DNA from: Flagellimonas amphidinii
GTDB lineage: Bacteria; Bacteroidota; Bacteroidia; Flavobacteriales; Flavobacteriaceae
Assembly: GCF_013090115.1 (NCBI RefSeq)
Contig: NZ_JABFNN010000045.1
Span: 1 to 64,000 of the forward strand
Direction: 5' to 3'
Length of the DNA: 64,000 bases
The stretch's first letter is position 1. Every line of letters begins with the position of its first letter. Position numbers and translations under genes: made by a program. Shown here piece after piece: positions 52,997 through 63,434 of the stretch. A model generated the notes under the pieces. The model searched no databases. It was given only the letters and a program-made list of their open reading frames with translations, and was not told where the DNA came from.

Positions 52997-54474
52997 TTTA
53001 AGGTAAAAGTGGTGCCGTCCTTACCATCCTTGATTTGAATCCCAAGGGCATTCAATTCATCCCTGATTTTATCCGATGTGGCAAAATCCTTATTGGAGCG
53101 GGCCTCATTTCTCAGTTCAATCAATAATTCCATCACCCCATTCAAGGTGTTGGAGTCATCTTTGACCGCAGATTGGTTCTCAACGCCCAAGATATCATAC
53201 ACAAAGGTTTCAAGCGTGGTTTTGAGCAATGTCTTATCCGCTTCGGTAATACTCTCTTTACCTTCTTTAATTAAATTGATACGTTTTACGGCATCAAAAA
53301 GATGTGCAATAAGAATAGGGGTATTGAAGTCATCATTCATGGCATCATAACATTTTTGACGCCATGCTTCCACATCAAAATTGGACTCTTGACCAGTTTT
53401 TACTGCATCAAAACCATTTAAAGCCTCCATTAGCCTATTGTACCCCTTTTCTGAAGCTTGAAGAGCATCGTCACTAAGGTCCAAAATGCTGGTATAGTGG
53501 GCTTGCATCATGAAAAAACGTACAACTGCAGGGGCATAAGGTTTGCTTAGAATATCATTATCTCCGCTGATCATCTCGGCAGGGTAAACGTTGTTTCCTG
53601 TTGATTTGGACATTTTTTTTCCGTTGAGGGTCAGCATATTGGCATGGAGCCAATATTTTACCGGAGATTTACCCGAACTGGCTTCAGCTTGGGCAATTTC
53701 ACATTCATGATGCGGAAATTTTAAGTCCATTCCACCACCATGTATGTCAAAGGTTTCGCCTAAATATTTGGTGCTCATGGCAGTACACTCCAAATGCCAT
53801 CCTGGGAAACCATCACCCCATGGAGAAGGCCATCTCATAATATGTTGTGGTTCTGCTTTTTTCCAAAGTGCAAAATCCTGTGGATTTCGTTTTTCATCCT
53901 GTGCGGTGAGCTCACGGGTATTGGCAATCATGTCCTCCAACTTCCTTCCACTTAGCTTGCCATAATCATTTTCTTCATTGAACTTGACCACATCAAAATA
54001 AACAGAACCATTGATTTCATAGGCGTATCCTTTTTCAAGGATTTCTTTAATGATTTCTATCTGTTCAATAATATGACCAGTTGCCGTAGGTTCTATGCTT
54101 GGAGGTAAAAAATTGAATTTTTGAAGGGTGTTGTGGAAATCCACGGTATACTTCTGGACAACCTCCATGGGTTCAATTTGTTCCAATTTTGCCTTTTTGG
54201 CTATTTTGTCCTCACCTTCATCAGCATCATTTTCCAAGTGCCCGGCATCTGTAATGTTACGTACATAGCGGACTTTATACCCCAAATGCTTGAAATAGCG
54301 GAAAATCATATCAAAAGACATGAAAGTGCGACAATTTCCCAAGTGCACATAACTATAGACCGTTGGCCCGCAGACATACATCCCTATATGTCCTTCTTTT
54401 ATAGGCTCAAAAGGTTCTTTTTTTCCAGTAAGTGAATTGTAAACTCTTAGCTTTTGGGTTTGGTAGAGCTGCAT
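52993..54474 (-). CDS. cysS: cysteine--tRNA ligase
   Basis: 493 aa. A class I synthetase: [13 protein letters not shown] (residues 35-47) holds the zinc Cys and the HIGH-like HLGN. KMSKS lies about residue 285. Typical too are [10 protein letters not shown] and [15 protein letters not shown] with zinc ligands. The standalone length is normal for bacterial CysRS. It charges tRNA-Cys with cysteine. It converges with the AraC gene with a 4-bp overlap and is 14 bp downstream of folE, so the two may be co-transcribed. Confidence 0.98.
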   Translation of the reverse strand: MQLYQTQKLRVYNSLTGKKEPFEPIKEGHIGMYVCGPTVYSYVHLGNCRTFMSFDMIFRYFKHLGYKVRYVRNITDAGHLENDADEGEDKIAKKAKLEQIEPMEVVQKYTVDFHNTLQKFNFLPPSIEPTATGHIIEQIEIIKEILEKGYAYEINGSVYFDVVKFNEENDYGKLSGRKLEDMIANTRELTAQDEKRNPQDFALWKKAEPQHIMRWPSPWGDGFPGWHLECTAMSTKYLGETFDIHGGGMDLKFPHHECEIAQAEASSGKSPVKYWLHANMLTLNGKKMSKSTGNNVYPAEMISGDNDILSKPYAPAVVRFFMMQAHYTSILDLSDDALQASEKGYNRLMEALNGFDAVKTGQESNFDVEAWRQKCYDAMNDDFNTPILIAHLFDAVKRINLIKEGKESITEADKTLLKTTLETFVYDILGVENQSAVKDDSNTLNGVMELLIELRNEARSNKDFATSDKIRDELNALGIQIKDGKDGTTFTLN

Positions 54475-54488
54475 TGAAAAATTTAGGA

Positions 54489-55169
54489 TTAAAAATCTGT
54501 ATCTAGGTTGATATAGTCCAAAAATTCCCTTCGCACGGCCTCATCCTTGAACTTACCGCCATATTCCGCTGTAACTGTACTGCTTTCAATGTCACGTATG
54601 CCACGCGAATTTACACAAAGGTGCTTGGCATCTATGACGCATGCCACATCTTCTGTGCCCAGTACTTCTTGTAGTTCCCTCACAACTTGAATATTCATAC
54701 GTTCCTGTACTTGTGGCCGTTTGGCATAGTAGTCCACAATACGGTTCATTTTGGAAAGGCCCACGACAGTCCCATTGGAGATATAGGCAATATGGGCGCG
54801 ACCGATTATGGGCAATAAGTGATGTTCACAAGTGGAATAGACCACAATGTTCTTTTCCACCAACATCTCTCCATATTTATACTTGTTTTCGAATGTAGAT
54901 GATTTGGGTTTTCTTTTTGGATGCAATCCACCGAAGATTTCTTGGACGTACATTTTGGCAACCCTGTTTGGGGTTCCCTTAAGGCTATCATCATCCAAAT
55001 CAAGTCCAAGGGTCAACATAATTTCACGCACACTTTTTTGAATGCGTTCAATTTTTTCTTCATCACTCAACACAAACGCATCTTCCCTCAAAGGGGTTTC
55101 AGAAGATGATCCAATATGATCATTTCCCATTTCCTCGTAATGTTTTTCCAATGCCTGTTCTAGTTTCAT
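54489..55169 (-). CDS. folE: GTP cyclohydrolase I
   Basis: 226 aa. FolE opens the GTP imidazole ring to make 7,8-dihydroneopterin triphosphate for folate. The zinc/active-site motif [17 protein letters not shown] (from about residue 114) and the second Cys in [12 protein letters not shown] are intact. The N-terminal 45 residues are an acidic extension. A TATCTTTG box on the minus strand (55189-55196), 20 bp upstream, is a good -7 element. It precedes cysS by 14 bp. Confidence 0.97.
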   Translation of the reverse strand: MKLEQALEKHYEEMGNDHIGSSSETPLREDAFVLSDEEKIERIQKSVREIMLTLGLDLDDDSLKGTPNRVAKMYVQEIFGGLHPKRKPKSSTFENKYKYGEMLVEKNIVVYSTCEHHLLPIIGRAHIAYISNGTVVGLSKMNRIVDYYAKRPQVQERMNIQVVRELQEVLGTEDVACVIDAKHLCVNSRGIRDIESSTVTAEYGGKFKDEAVRREFLDYINLDTDF

Positions 55170-55188
55170 AGCTTCTGCTTCAAGACAG

Positions 55189-55196
55189 CAAAGATA
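55189..55196 (-). promoter_or_regulatory. folE -7 promoter box
   Basis: Minus-strand TATCTTTG, identical to the typA -7 box. A matching -33 TTG is not clear. Confidence 0.5.
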
Positions 55197-55303
55197 TACA
55201 TTAATGCCCTATTTAACATCTGCTACGCTTTGTTTGACAACATAAATTATTGTTAAGGCAGGGGGGTCAGTATTTTTATGTTGCCCAAAACCTACAATTC
55301 TAT

Positions 55304-57106
55304 ATGGTAAAAAATTTGGCAAAGGCCATATTCGTCATTTTCCTATGTCAAGTTGCCCATTCTCAAGTTGCTGAGGATTGCGGTGGAGCAATTCCCATTT
55401 GTAATAATACACCCATAAATGGAGGAACCAATGGTTTTGGAGTGGATGATTTTAGTGGAGCTTCATCCAGTGGTTGTCTAGAGCAAACCACCTCTGGAGC
55501 TATTGAATCCAATTCTGGTTGGTATAGATTTAGGACTGCTGCTTCTGGACAATTGGGTTTTAATATAGGTCATGATAGCAATGAAGATTGGGATTTTGCA
55601 CTGTACAGATCTAGCGATTGTACTAACTTGGGCGAACCTATCCGTTGTAATTTCTTTGACAATAGTGACAATGTCAGTTTTATTGGAGTTGGCGTGGATC
55701 CAACAGGAGATGCGAATTCCGTGCATTATGAAGATTGGTTAGAGGTTAATTCTGGAGAGGATTATATTTTATTCATCAATAATTTTAGTAATATAAATTC
55801 TGGTTTTTCCATTCAATTTACTGGTGACATTTGGACAAGTAACCCCAATACAGCATTAGATTGCTCCATAGTGAACAATTTATTGGGTTCTCCAATATCT
55901 GCCTGTGAAGGTGACTCGGTGACACTTGACGCAACAACCATTGGAGCAACAGGTTATGAGTGGTATAGGGATGATGGCAGTGGATTTCAATTGGTTACAG
56001 GAGAAAGTAATGCAACCTTAAATGTTACGAGTTCTGCTACATATCGGGTAGTTGTAATCACGGGAACAGGTGCCATTGTAAGCGATGTTCAAGTTGGTTT
56101 TAATGTTTCACCAACTACAGAAGTGATGAGTGATGTGGTTTTCTGTCATTCCACAGATATGATTTTTGATTTAGAGGCCATTGATTATCAAGCATTGGGA
56201 ATTCAAAGTCCTGACGAATTCATTGTGAGTTACCATGCAACACAAAGTGATGCTGACTTGGGAATCAATCCTTTATCAAAGCAATATGCAAAGAGTTCAG
56301 GTCAAGAAATTGTCTATGTTAGAACCACTTCGTTGGCCAATCCTAATTGTTATGACGCATCGCAAAGCTTTCTTTTAGATGCTATTGAGACTCCTGAATT
56401 GACTTTTTCACAGGAAGTGGTTATTTGCGAAAGTGCGGGAAGTATGATTATTGGTGAGACCATGCCAAATCCAAATTATACTTATCTCTGGAGTACCGGA
56501 GAATCAACTCCAAGTATAAGTGTTTCAGATGAAGGCGAATATACTCTTACTGTTACCAATACCTCCAACGGAATGAGTTGTGAGGCAACAAGGACCGTTG
56601 CCACAACCATTTCCAATACTCCAGAAATCACTGCTGTGGATATTGATGGTTTCAAGGCAAGTAATACGGTTACTATTGAAATGGATATTACTGGGGATTT
56701 TGAATATAGATTGGATGATGGAGAGTATCAATCAAGTAATGTATTGACGGAAGTGCTACCTGGTGAGCATACCGTATACATTAGAGATACACAGGGCTGT
56801 GGAGAAATAGCTAGAGATATTGTTGTGGTCGGATTTCCAGCCATATTTTCACCTAATGGCGATGTCCTCAATGAGAGTTGGCAAATAGAGGGTCTTTCTG
56901 AACTAAACTCGCCAATAGTTACCATATATGACCGTTATGGAAAGTTGATCAAGCAAATGACCGAGTTTAGTGGAGGTTGGGATGGTAGTTTTAATGGAAG
57001 GCCTTTGCCCTCTACGGATTATTGGTTCAAATTATCCTATTTAGATAGTGCGGGCAACAGGGTATTTGCCAAATATTTACAAAGCCATTTTTCATTGAGG
57101 AGATAG
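55304..57106 (+). CDS. T9SS type B sorting domain secreted protein, paralogue A
   Basis: 600 aa from ATG 55304, onto a signal peptide ending AHSQ. The mature N-terminus CGGAIPICNNTPINGGTNGFG begins a beta-sandwich domain of about 180 residues with paired cysteines (also SGCLEQTTSGAIESNSGWYRF). Ig-like modules follow. The type B sorting domain closes the protein: AIFSPNGDVLNESW, VTIYDRYGKLI, WDGSFNGRPLPSTDYWF and HFSLRR. It shares the N-terminal domain and its order with the protein at 57224. It is probably a surface adhesin or gliding-related protein. Confidence 0.9.
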   Translation: MVKNLAKAIFVIFLCQVAHSQVAEDCGGAIPICNNTPINGGTNGFGVDDFSGASSSGCLEQTTSGAIESNSGWYRFRTAASGQLGFNIGHDSNEDWDFALYRSSDCTNLGEPIRCNFFDNSDNVSFIGVGVDPTGDANSVHYEDWLEVNSGEDYILFINNFSNINSGFSIQFTGDIWTSNPNTALDCSIVNNLLGSPISACEGDSVTLDATTIGATGYEWYRDDGSGFQLVTGESNATLNVTSSATYRVVVITGTGAIVSDVQVGFNVSPTTEVMSDVVFCHSTDMIFDLEAIDYQALGIQSPDEFIVSYHATQSDADLGINPLSKQYAKSSGQEIVYVRTTSLANPNCYDASQSFLLDAIETPELTFSQEVVICESAGSMIIGETMPNPNYTYLWSTGESTPSISVSDEGEYTLTVTNTSNGMSCEATRTVATTISNTPEITAVDIDGFKASNTVTIEMDITGDFEYRLDDGEYQSSNVLTEVLPGEHTVYIRDTQGCGEIARDIVVVGFPAIFSPNGDVLNESWQIEGLSELNSPIVTIYDRYGKLIKQMTEFSGGWDGSFNGRPLPSTDYWFKLSYLDSAGNRVFAKYLQSHFSLRR

Positions 57107-57223
57107 TGTATCGTGCATTTTATCGATTAACTGTACAATTTTTGGGTTGAAATCATACTAAAAGTAGGGTTTATGGAGTTATACTGGTTATAGTATAGAA
57201 TAACCCCTTAGCCCCAAGATTCT

Positions 57224-58672
57224 ATGAGAGCCCTATGTTGCGCTATTTGTTGTCTTTTTCTTTTTGTTTGCAAAACAAAAGCCCAAAATTCACCAGATTG
57301 TAGAACAGCTATTCCCGTATGTGCGGATGCTCCCATTATGGGTACCACGGATGGTGGTGGGGATATTGATGATTTTGATCCAGAGGTGATTACACAATCC
57401 GGATGTCTGGAAAAAGGGAGTGTGAGCTCTGCCAATCTCGAAAATAACACGGCTTGGTATGTATTTAGGGCGGGTACCGATGGACAAATAGGCTTTGACA
57501 TTGAAGCACTTCCAATTATACCTGGAGGAGTAGTCACTTCAGAATGGGATTTTGCACTGTATGGCCCATTTGATGAAACTTCTGGTCAGAATTTCTGCGG
57601 ATTGGTTGGTGATGGCACAGCCCAGCCCATTAGATGTAATTACGAATATAATGATACAGGTTTCACCGGCATAGGGGTAAACCCCGGAGATGGCAGGCTA
57701 GGGGCGCCATTTGTAAAGGGAAGTCAGAATACCTATGATGAGTGGTTGGATGTAACTGCGGGGGAAATTTATTACTTGTTCATCAATAATTACAATACCA
57801 ATTTTGATGGGGATCCTGAGTCTTTTATGCTCACTTTTACGGGAACTTCTGTAGAGGCTGACCAAAATACAGCGTTGGATTGTACGCTTAGGGATGAATT
57901 TTTAGGTTTGGATATCATTGCCTGTGAAGGCGATCCGGATATTGTATTAAGCGCCTTGAATTCGCCAGTGGGCCCCAACATAGCCAACATTACATGGGAG
58001 TTGGATGCTGAAGATGATGGAACTTATGAAGCTGTTTTGGCTACTGGGGCTGGCCAGACAGAATTGACAGTATCAAGTCCAAACTCAGGTCGTTATAGGG
58101 TTACCATCGAGTCTACATTTGGAAATACGATAACAGATGATATTCTGATTACATTTTTTGCGGCACCTACTACAGATGATATACAAGTTGTGGTTTTGGA
58201 TGATTTTGTCAATAGTGACCAAACCGACCCTTATAATGTGGAGTTTGTTCCTCAGAACAATGGTAATTATGAGTATGCATTAAATGGTGGGGAATTTCAA
58301 GATAACCCAATATTTTTGGATGTGCCACCAGGGATGAATACCGTAATTGTTAATGATACAAATGGGTGTGGTATGTTGGAGATGGATTTTTTGGTTGTAG
58401 GTTACCCAAAGTTTTTTTCTCCTAATGGAGATGGTTTTTATGATACCTGGAATGTAGAGGGTATTGAAACACTTTCCAATGCGACCATCTTTATTTTTGA
58501 TAGGTATGGTAAGTTATTGAAGCAATTGGATAATACATCGGGATGGGATGGAACTTTCAACGGCCGTCAGCTGCCTTCTTCAGATTATTGGTTCCGATTG
58601 GATTACGACAGGGATGATCAAGGTGTTTTGGTGGCCCGTTCTGTAAGGCGTCATTTCTCTTTGGTTCGATAA
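57224..58672 (+). CDS. T9SS type B sorting domain secreted protein, paralogue B
   Basis: 482 aa with a signal peptide (MRALCCAICCLFLFVCKTKAQ, six cysteines in or near the leader). The mature N-terminus CRTAIPVCADAPIMGTTDGGG matches paralogue A. One Ig-like unit is present where A has more. The C-terminal sorting domain has KFFSPNGDGFYDTW, IFIFDRYGKLL, WDGTFNGRQLPSSDYWF and HFSLVR. It is 117 bp downstream of A on the same strand, consistent with tandem duplication and loss of repeats. It is exported by the type IX system. Confidence 0.9.
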   Translation: MRALCCAICCLFLFVCKTKAQNSPDCRTAIPVCADAPIMGTTDGGGDIDDFDPEVITQSGCLEKGSVSSANLENNTAWYVFRAGTDGQIGFDIEALPIIPGGVVTSEWDFALYGPFDETSGQNFCGLVGDGTAQPIRCNYEYNDTGFTGIGVNPGDGRLGAPFVKGSQNTYDEWLDVTAGEIYYLFINNYNTNFDGDPESFMLTFTGTSVEADQNTALDCTLRDEFLGLDIIACEGDPDIVLSALNSPVGPNIANITWELDAEDDGTYEAVLATGAGQTELTVSSPNSGRYRVTIESTFGNTITDDILITFFAAPTTDDIQVVVLDDFVNSDQTDPYNVEFVPQNNGNYEYALNGGEFQDNPIFLDVPPGMNTVIVNDTNGCGMLEMDFLVVGYPKFFSPNGDGFYDTWNVEGIETLSNATIFIFDRYGKLLKQLDNTSGWDGTFNGRQLPSSDYWFRLDYDRDDQGVLVARSVRRHFSLVR

Positions 58673-58724
58673 TAAAAAAGGCCGGAAAATAATCTTCCCG
58701 ACCTTCCCGTTAAAAGAAATGAAT

Positions 58725-60224
58725 CTAAAATTTTAAGGTATACCCTAGGGTTACATTGGTATTGATTCTATTTATCATTGCAGCACTGTTAATGCCAGAA
58801 TCAAATAGAAAGGTGTTAACGTCTTGTTCGGTTCTGCTAAAAGCCAAGTCCAATCTGCTTCCACCAAAATTATATCCAATTCCTCCAGAAAATCCTGTTA
58901 GATCTCCAACCAAGTCGCCATTTTCGTATGGACTTTCCTCATAGCGATATCCAGCTCGTAGGCTAACTTCATCAATTCGTACCTCACCACCCAATCTGTA
59001 TGTATTTACAACACCCAGTTGACTCGCAATGAAATCATTTTCTGAAGCAAAGCTTGGGTCTGAAGTAGGTCGAAGTTCTGCTTCGGACATATCTTGATAA
59101 CCATAATCAAAACTTAATAAACCATCTTTCCCAAAGACAACTGCCACACTTCCTGTGAGTTTAGCTGGAGTTTTTATTCTATATTCTTCAAAGAGATTTA
59201 CAATGCCGAAATCTATAAAACCAATATCGGAAACAGCCAAAGATGAATTGATGCTTTGGGAAGTATCATCCGTTAACTCATACCATGTAGGGGATTGGTA
59301 ACTACCACCAACCCTAATATTGTCGTTTAGCTTTGCAATTGCTCCCACACTAAATGAGAAACCATAACCTTCTGTATGTAAAAAATTATCAAAGGTGGTA
59401 AACTGTACAGGTGATTCTTGGTCATAACCACTTTCATCCAATAAAGTAAGTCTTTCATAAAGTACACTGTGGAAGTTTAAGGATGCGCCAAGATAGAGAT
59501 TGTCTTGGTACTGCCCAGCAAAGTTTAAAGTAAACCTACTGTTATACCCTGTAGTGCGTTGTGTGTATTCTTGGTTTAAAACTCCGTATTGCGCATTGGA
59601 AAAATAAGAGGTGTTGGCATCATCGTCCTCAGTAGGTTCAATAAGCCCTGCCTGAAATCCTAAAAAGGCTTGTTGAGCACCAAAACCAAGGGATGAACCA
59701 ATATCTAAATATGCATTCTCTATAAATTCACCTTGCTGTACTCGCAATGGCCCCAAAGCTTGCCCTTGTGCAAAGTTTAGAAAGTAATTGTCTATCCCCA
59801 ATGATGTATTTCCGGCAGCGAAGAACTCATTATCATAGTTTTGAACCATATCATAGTTGAAGGCCAAGGCCATTTTTTTCCAATTACTATTGTTGGATTT
59901 AAATACAAAAACTCCACCTACTTGATTCAATTCCACTGAATTCATTTCTGCATTTCGGGTGCTGTTGCCAAAGAGTGCATCATTGTTCCGGTTGTAATTG
60001 GAACCGGTTATGGAAAGTTCACTATAATTGAAAACTGCGGAGCCAGCTGGGTTCACATTCAGTGATGATAGATCTCCGCCCAAGGCTCCAAAAGCACCAC
60101 CCATGGCCTGGAATCTGGCTGTCCCTTGAATATTTTCGGTGCTATAGCGCAATACATCATCAATGTTTTGGGCATTTGCAACAGCGCATGCCAATACCAT
60201 AATGAAAGTTGATATCCGTTTCAT
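58725..60224 (-). CDS. OmpP1/FadL-type outer-membrane transport protein
   Basis: 499 aa with a signal peptide (ending VANAQ). The mature start NIDDVLRYSTENIQGTARFQAMGGAFGALGGDLSSLNVNPAGSAVF is the FadL/OmpP1 N-terminal pattern (a plug-like NPAG motif). The remainder forms a 14-strand-type barrel ending INTNVTLGYTLKF. FadL-type channels import hydrophobic compounds by diffusion. It follows the low-complexity lipoprotein gene by 38 bp on the same strand, so the two form an operon. Confidence 0.92.
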   Translation of the reverse strand: MKRISTFIMVLACAVANAQNIDDVLRYSTENIQGTARFQAMGGAFGALGGDLSSLNVNPAGSAVFNYSELSITGSNYNRNNDALFGNSTRNAEMNSVELNQVGGVFVFKSNNSNWKKMALAFNYDMVQNYDNEFFAAGNTSLGIDNYFLNFAQGQALGPLRVQQGEFIENAYLDIGSSLGFGAQQAFLGFQAGLIEPTEDDDANTSYFSNAQYGVLNQEYTQRTTGYNSRFTLNFAGQYQDNLYLGASLNFHSVLYERLTLLDESGYDQESPVQFTTFDNFLHTEGYGFSFSVGAIAKLNDNIRVGGSYQSPTWYELTDDTSQSINSSLAVSDIGFIDFGIVNLFEEYRIKTPAKLTGSVAVVFGKDGLLSFDYGYQDMSEAELRPTSDPSFASENDFIASQLGVVNTYRLGGEVRIDEVSLRAGYRYEESPYENGDLVGDLTGFSGGIGYNFGGSRLDLAFSRTEQDVNTFLFDSGINSAAMINRINTNVTLGYTLKF

Positions 60225-60262
60225 TTTCCTTGATTTAGTTTATATGAATTTTTAACTTGGAT

Positions 60263-61576
60263 TTAGCGTCTTCCACTTCTTCGGGAAGATGATGATCTAG
60301 ATCCCGATGACCTACTTGAGCCTCCTGAACTTCTATAGCTTCCTGAGCTTCTAGAACTACTGGAAGGTCTACTATAGCTTCTGCTACTGGAACTTCTTGA
60401 TGATCCACTTCTGTAACTTCCAGAACTTCTGGAACTGCTTGAGGATCTTCTATAGTTGCTGCTTCTTGGTGCCGTTCTTCCAGAAGATTGATAACTTCTG
60501 GTGCTTCTGCTCGAAGAAGACCTATATCCTGAAGAGTTTCTGTTTGTATTACCGCTACTTCTATAGGTTCCACTGCTCCTAGTGGAAGGCGAAGTGCCAT
60601 AAGAGCGATATGTTCTTGAGCTGCGATAGTTGGGAACAGATCTGGTACTTCTGCTGGTTCTGTAATTTCTGTTTCTTGAAATAGCATCTGCACTGACAGA
60701 CCTTCTGGCAGTTGTTGAGCCACTTCTGTATGTTCTTGAACTTCTGCCTGTGGCACTTCGGTTAACATTAGATCGCCCGGTATTACCACTATATCTAGAT
60801 GAGTAACCACTTCTTCTGGAGGCTAAATTAGATCTTCCACGAAGGGTAGTGCCAGGAATGACGGAATTTGAATAACCTCTTCTACTTCTATTATAGGAAT
60901 AACCATAGTTGCGGTATCCTCTATTGTAATAAGGTCTGTTCCAAGCGTAGCCATAATGTCCACCCCAGCCATAGCCCCAATATGGGTTGCCCCAGCCCCA
61001 GCCGTAGCCTCCCCAGCCCCATCGGTTCCATCTCCAAGGATTGTTCCAGCCCCAGCCCCAGCCGTAACCTCCCCAGCCCCAGCCATTCCATAACCATGGG
61101 TCGTTCCAGCCCCAGCCGAAGCCAGCTCCCCAGCCCCAGTTATCATAAACATTAATGTTTACGCTAGTTGGATTGTCTCCCCAGCCTGGATTTCCATTAT
61201 AGTTGTTATTGTAGGCAAAGTAGTCCGTTTGCTCCCCTAGCGGAATACTGTCATTTTCAATATTGCTGGAGTAACTATCAATATCCGTAAAGATTTCTTC
61301 GTCTAAAATTTCACTGTATTCGTTGGCTTTCTGACCAAAATAATCACCATATATGTCGTTTTCCTGATTCTCAATTCGCACTGCTTCGGCTGATTTCTTT
61401 TCAACGCTTACCGTACGGTTTCCGTTGGAATAAATACCGTCATCATCATAGTAAGAAGCTTGTTGGTATGAACCACAAGAGGCTGCTAAGAATGCAATTG
61501 ATATCACGGAGGTCAGAAGTTGGAATTTGGAGAGGGGTATAGACTTTATCATCACACAATTTTTATTGTTGGACAT
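60263..61576 (-). CDS. low-complexity lipoprotein (Trp/Gly then Arg/Ser/Tyr rich)
   Basis: 437 aa, or 429 aa from the ATG at 61552. The signal peptide ends in LAASC, so the Cys is lipidated. After an acidic stretch (about residues 60-125) come two extreme tracts. The first, about residues 145-225, is built from Trp, Gly, Tyr and Asn, mostly GWGWN/GGYGWGW-like units. The second, about 225-437, is rich in Ser, Arg, Tyr and Gly (e.g. SSRSSGSYRSSG). No fold is predicted. Comparable Trp/Gly- and Arg/Ser-rich lipoproteins exist near OmpP1 genes in Flavobacteriia, as I recall. The highly basic tail would sit at the outer membrane. The role is unknown. Confidence 0.85.
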   Translation of the reverse strand: MSNNKNCVMIKSIPLSKFQLLTSVISIAFLAASCGSYQQASYYDDDGIYSNGNRTVSVEKKSAEAVRIENQENDIYGDYFGQKANEYSEILDEEIFTDIDSYSSNIENDSIPLGEQTDYFAYNNNYNGNPGWGDNPTSVNINVYDNWGWGAGFGWGWNDPWLWNGWGWGGYGWGWGWNNPWRWNRWGWGGYGWGWGNPYWGYGWGGHYGYAWNRPYYNRGYRNYGYSYNRSRRGYSNSVIPGTTLRGRSNLASRRSGYSSRYSGNTGRSNVNRSATGRSSRTYRSGSTTARRSVSADAISRNRNYRTSRSTRSVPNYRSSRTYRSYGTSPSTRSSGTYRSSGNTNRNSSGYRSSSSRSTRSYQSSGRTAPRSSNYRRSSSSSRSSGSYRSGSSRSSSSRSYSRPSSSSRSSGSYRSSGGSSRSSGSRSSSSRRSGRR

Positions 61577-61646
61577 ATTAAAAATAACTAGTTTTACCGA
61601 ATTATTTTGCTAATAAAGTCACAAGTTTTGTGCCAAACTACAGTAG

Positions 61647-63122
61647 ATGGGTAAAAATTTAACGAGTCGGAGCGAGGATTATTCCAAATGGTATAATGAA
61701 CTTGTCGTAAAATCAGATTTAGCTGAAAACTCAGGCGTAAGGGGTTGTATGGTAATTAAACCTTATGGGTTTGCCATATGGGAAAAAATGCAGGCCCAGC
61801 TGGATAAAATGTTCAAAGAGACGGGACATGAGAATGCCTATTTCCCATTATTCATTCCGAAATCCTATTTAAGTAAAGAGGCAAGCCATGTAGAGGGGTT
61901 TGCGAAGGAGTGTGCTGTAGTTACCCACTATAGACTGAAAAATGCAGAGGATGGAAGTGGGATAGTTGTAGATGAAGATGCTAAGTTGGAGGAAGAGCTG
62001 ATTGTTCGTCCAACCTCTGAAACCATAATTTGGGATACATACCGTAAATGGGTACAATCGTATCGAGATTTACCTATTATGATCAATCAATGGGCCAATG
62101 TGGTGCGTTGGGAAATGCGAACACGTTTGTTTCTTCGTACTGCTGAATTTTTATGGCAAGAAGGACATACAGCACATGCTACACGGCAGGAAGCGGTAGA
62201 GGAAGCTGAGCAAATGATGCATGTTTATGCTGATTTTGTTGAAAATTATATGGGGGTCCCCGTAATCAAGGGTACCAAGACGGAAAGTGAGCGTTTTGCA
62301 GGGGCAGAGGAAACGTATTGTATTGAAGCTTTAATGCAAGATGGTAAGGCATTGCAGGCTGGGACATCGCACTTTTTAGGGCAAAATTTTGCCAAGGCTT
62401 TTGATGTGAAGTTTGCCAATAAAGAAGGGAAGCAAGAGCATGTTTGGGCAACTTCTTGGGGTGTTTCCACAAGATTGATGGGAGCTTTGGTGATGACCCA
62501 TAGTGATGATAATGGTTTGGTGCTTCCACCTAATCTTGCTCCTATTCAAGTTGTAATTGTTCCTATTTACAAAGGATTGGACCAGTTAGATGCTATTTCA
62601 GAAAAGGTAGAACCTTTAGTGAAGGAGTTGCGTTCTAAAGGAATTTCGGTTAAATATGACAAAAGGGATACCCATAAACCTGGTTTCAAATTTAACGAGT
62701 ACGAATTGAAAGGAGTGCCGGCACGAATTGCCATAGGGCCGAGGGATTTGGAAAATGGCACTTATGAAGTGGCCAGACGTGATACTTTGCAAAAGGAATC
62801 CATGAAAGATACTGAGGTTGTTGAAAGAATAGAGTCGCTTTTAAAAGAAATTCAAGAGAATATCTACCAAAAGGCATTGGATTTTAGGGAAGAGCATATT
62901 ACAAATGTCGATTCTTACGAAGAATTCAAAAAAATACTTGAAGAAAAAGGAGGTTTTGTATCTGCTCACTGGGATGGAACATCGGAGACCGAAGATATGA
63001 TTAAGGAAGAAACCAAGGCCACCATTCGATGTATTCCATGGAACGTAGAAAAAGAGGAAGGGAAGTGTATGGTTACTGGAAAACTATCTGCCCAAAGGGT
63101 ATTGTTTGCAAAGGCCTACTAA
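61647..63122 (+). CDS. proS: proline--tRNA ligase (eukaryotic/archaeal-type)
   Basis: 491 aa. A class II synthetase: motif 2 at [26 protein letters not shown], motif 3 [20 protein letters not shown] ([15 protein letters not shown]), and an anticodon-binding domain from about 290. There is no editing insert, and the C-terminal zinc-type domain ends in KAY, as in type 3 ProRS of Bacteroidota and archaea. It charges tRNA-Pro. It is divergent from the low-complexity lipoprotein gene and followed by the tRNA-Glu pair. Confidence 0.97.
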   Translation: MGKNLTSRSEDYSKWYNELVVKSDLAENSGVRGCMVIKPYGFAIWEKMQAQLDKMFKETGHENAYFPLFIPKSYLSKEASHVEGFAKECAVVTHYRLKNAEDGSGIVVDEDAKLEEELIVRPTSETIIWDTYRKWVQSYRDLPIMINQWANVVRWEMRTRLFLRTAEFLWQEGHTAHATRQEAVEEAEQMMHVYADFVENYMGVPVIKGTKTESERFAGAEETYCIEALMQDGKALQAGTSHFLGQNFAKAFDVKFANKEGKQEHVWATSWGVSTRLMGALVMTHSDDNGLVLPPNLAPIQVVIVPIYKGLDQLDAISEKVEPLVKELRSKGISVKYDKRDTHKPGFKFNEYELKGVPARIAIGPRDLENGTYEVARRDTLQKESMKDTEVVERIESLLKEIQENIYQKALDFREEHITNVDSYEEFKKILEEKGGFVSAHWDGTSETEDMIKEETKATIRCIPWNVEKEEGKCMVTGKLSAQRVLFAKAY

Positions 63123-63149
63123 ACAGGGCGCAAAAAATAAAATTTACTG

Positions 63150-63179
63150 TTGCAAGACTTAAAAATAGTTGTATTTTTG
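63150..63179 (+). promoter_or_regulatory. promoter of the tRNA-Glu pair
   Basis: TTG (63150-63152), 19 bp, then TATTTTTG (63172-63179), 23 bp before the first tRNA. It matches the Bacteroidota consensus. Confidence 0.7.
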
Positions 63180-63202
63180 CATCCGCAATTGTGCAACCTT
63201 AA

Positions 63203-63274
63203 GGCCCGTTCGTCTAGGGGTTAGGACGCCAGGTTTTCATCCTGGTAACAGGGGTTCGATTCCCCTACGGGCTA
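63203..63274 (+). tRNA. tRNA-Glu (TTC anticodon), copy 1
   Basis: 72 nt. Acceptor GGCCCGT pairs with ACGGGCT (G-U at the end), anticodon stem CCAGG/CCTGG with loop TTTTCAT giving TTC, T-arm AGGGG-TTCGATT-CCCCT, discriminator A. CCA is not encoded. The anticodon reads glutamate GAA/GAG. Confidence 0.97.
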
Positions 63275-63330
63275 CAAAGTTCAATGAAATGACTGTTTTT
63301 TTGTCATTGAGTTGAAATTTTATTGATTAT

Positions 63331-63402
63331 GGCCCGTTCGTCTAGGGGTTAGGACGCCAGGTTTTCATCCTGGTAACAGGGGTTCGATTCCCCTACGGGC
63401 TA
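63331..63402 (+). tRNA. tRNA-Glu (TTC anticodon), copy 2
   Basis: 72 nt, base-for-base identical to copy 1. The 56-bp spacer is AT-rich. Both lie between proS and rpsT on the plus strand and are probably one transcript from the promoter at 63150. Confidence 0.97.
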
Positions 63403-63434
63403 CGAAAAGAATTTTGAAAGTATAAATTAAGACA

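Noticed and set aside
58673..58724. A possible terminator between the T9SS protein and the OmpP1-type gene
   Set aside because: The AAGG..CCTT arms pair only with wobbles and a long loop, so it is not strong enough to list.
60235..60810. A 191-codon frame rich in Glu, Val, Ala and Pro on the minus strand
   Set aside because: It is a shadow of the Ser/Arg-repeat tail of the lipoprotein read in another frame; low-complexity DNA yields such frames.
60823..61152. A 109-codon Gly/Ala-rich frame
   Set aside because: It is an alternative reading of the Trp/Gly repeat tract of the same lipoprotein.
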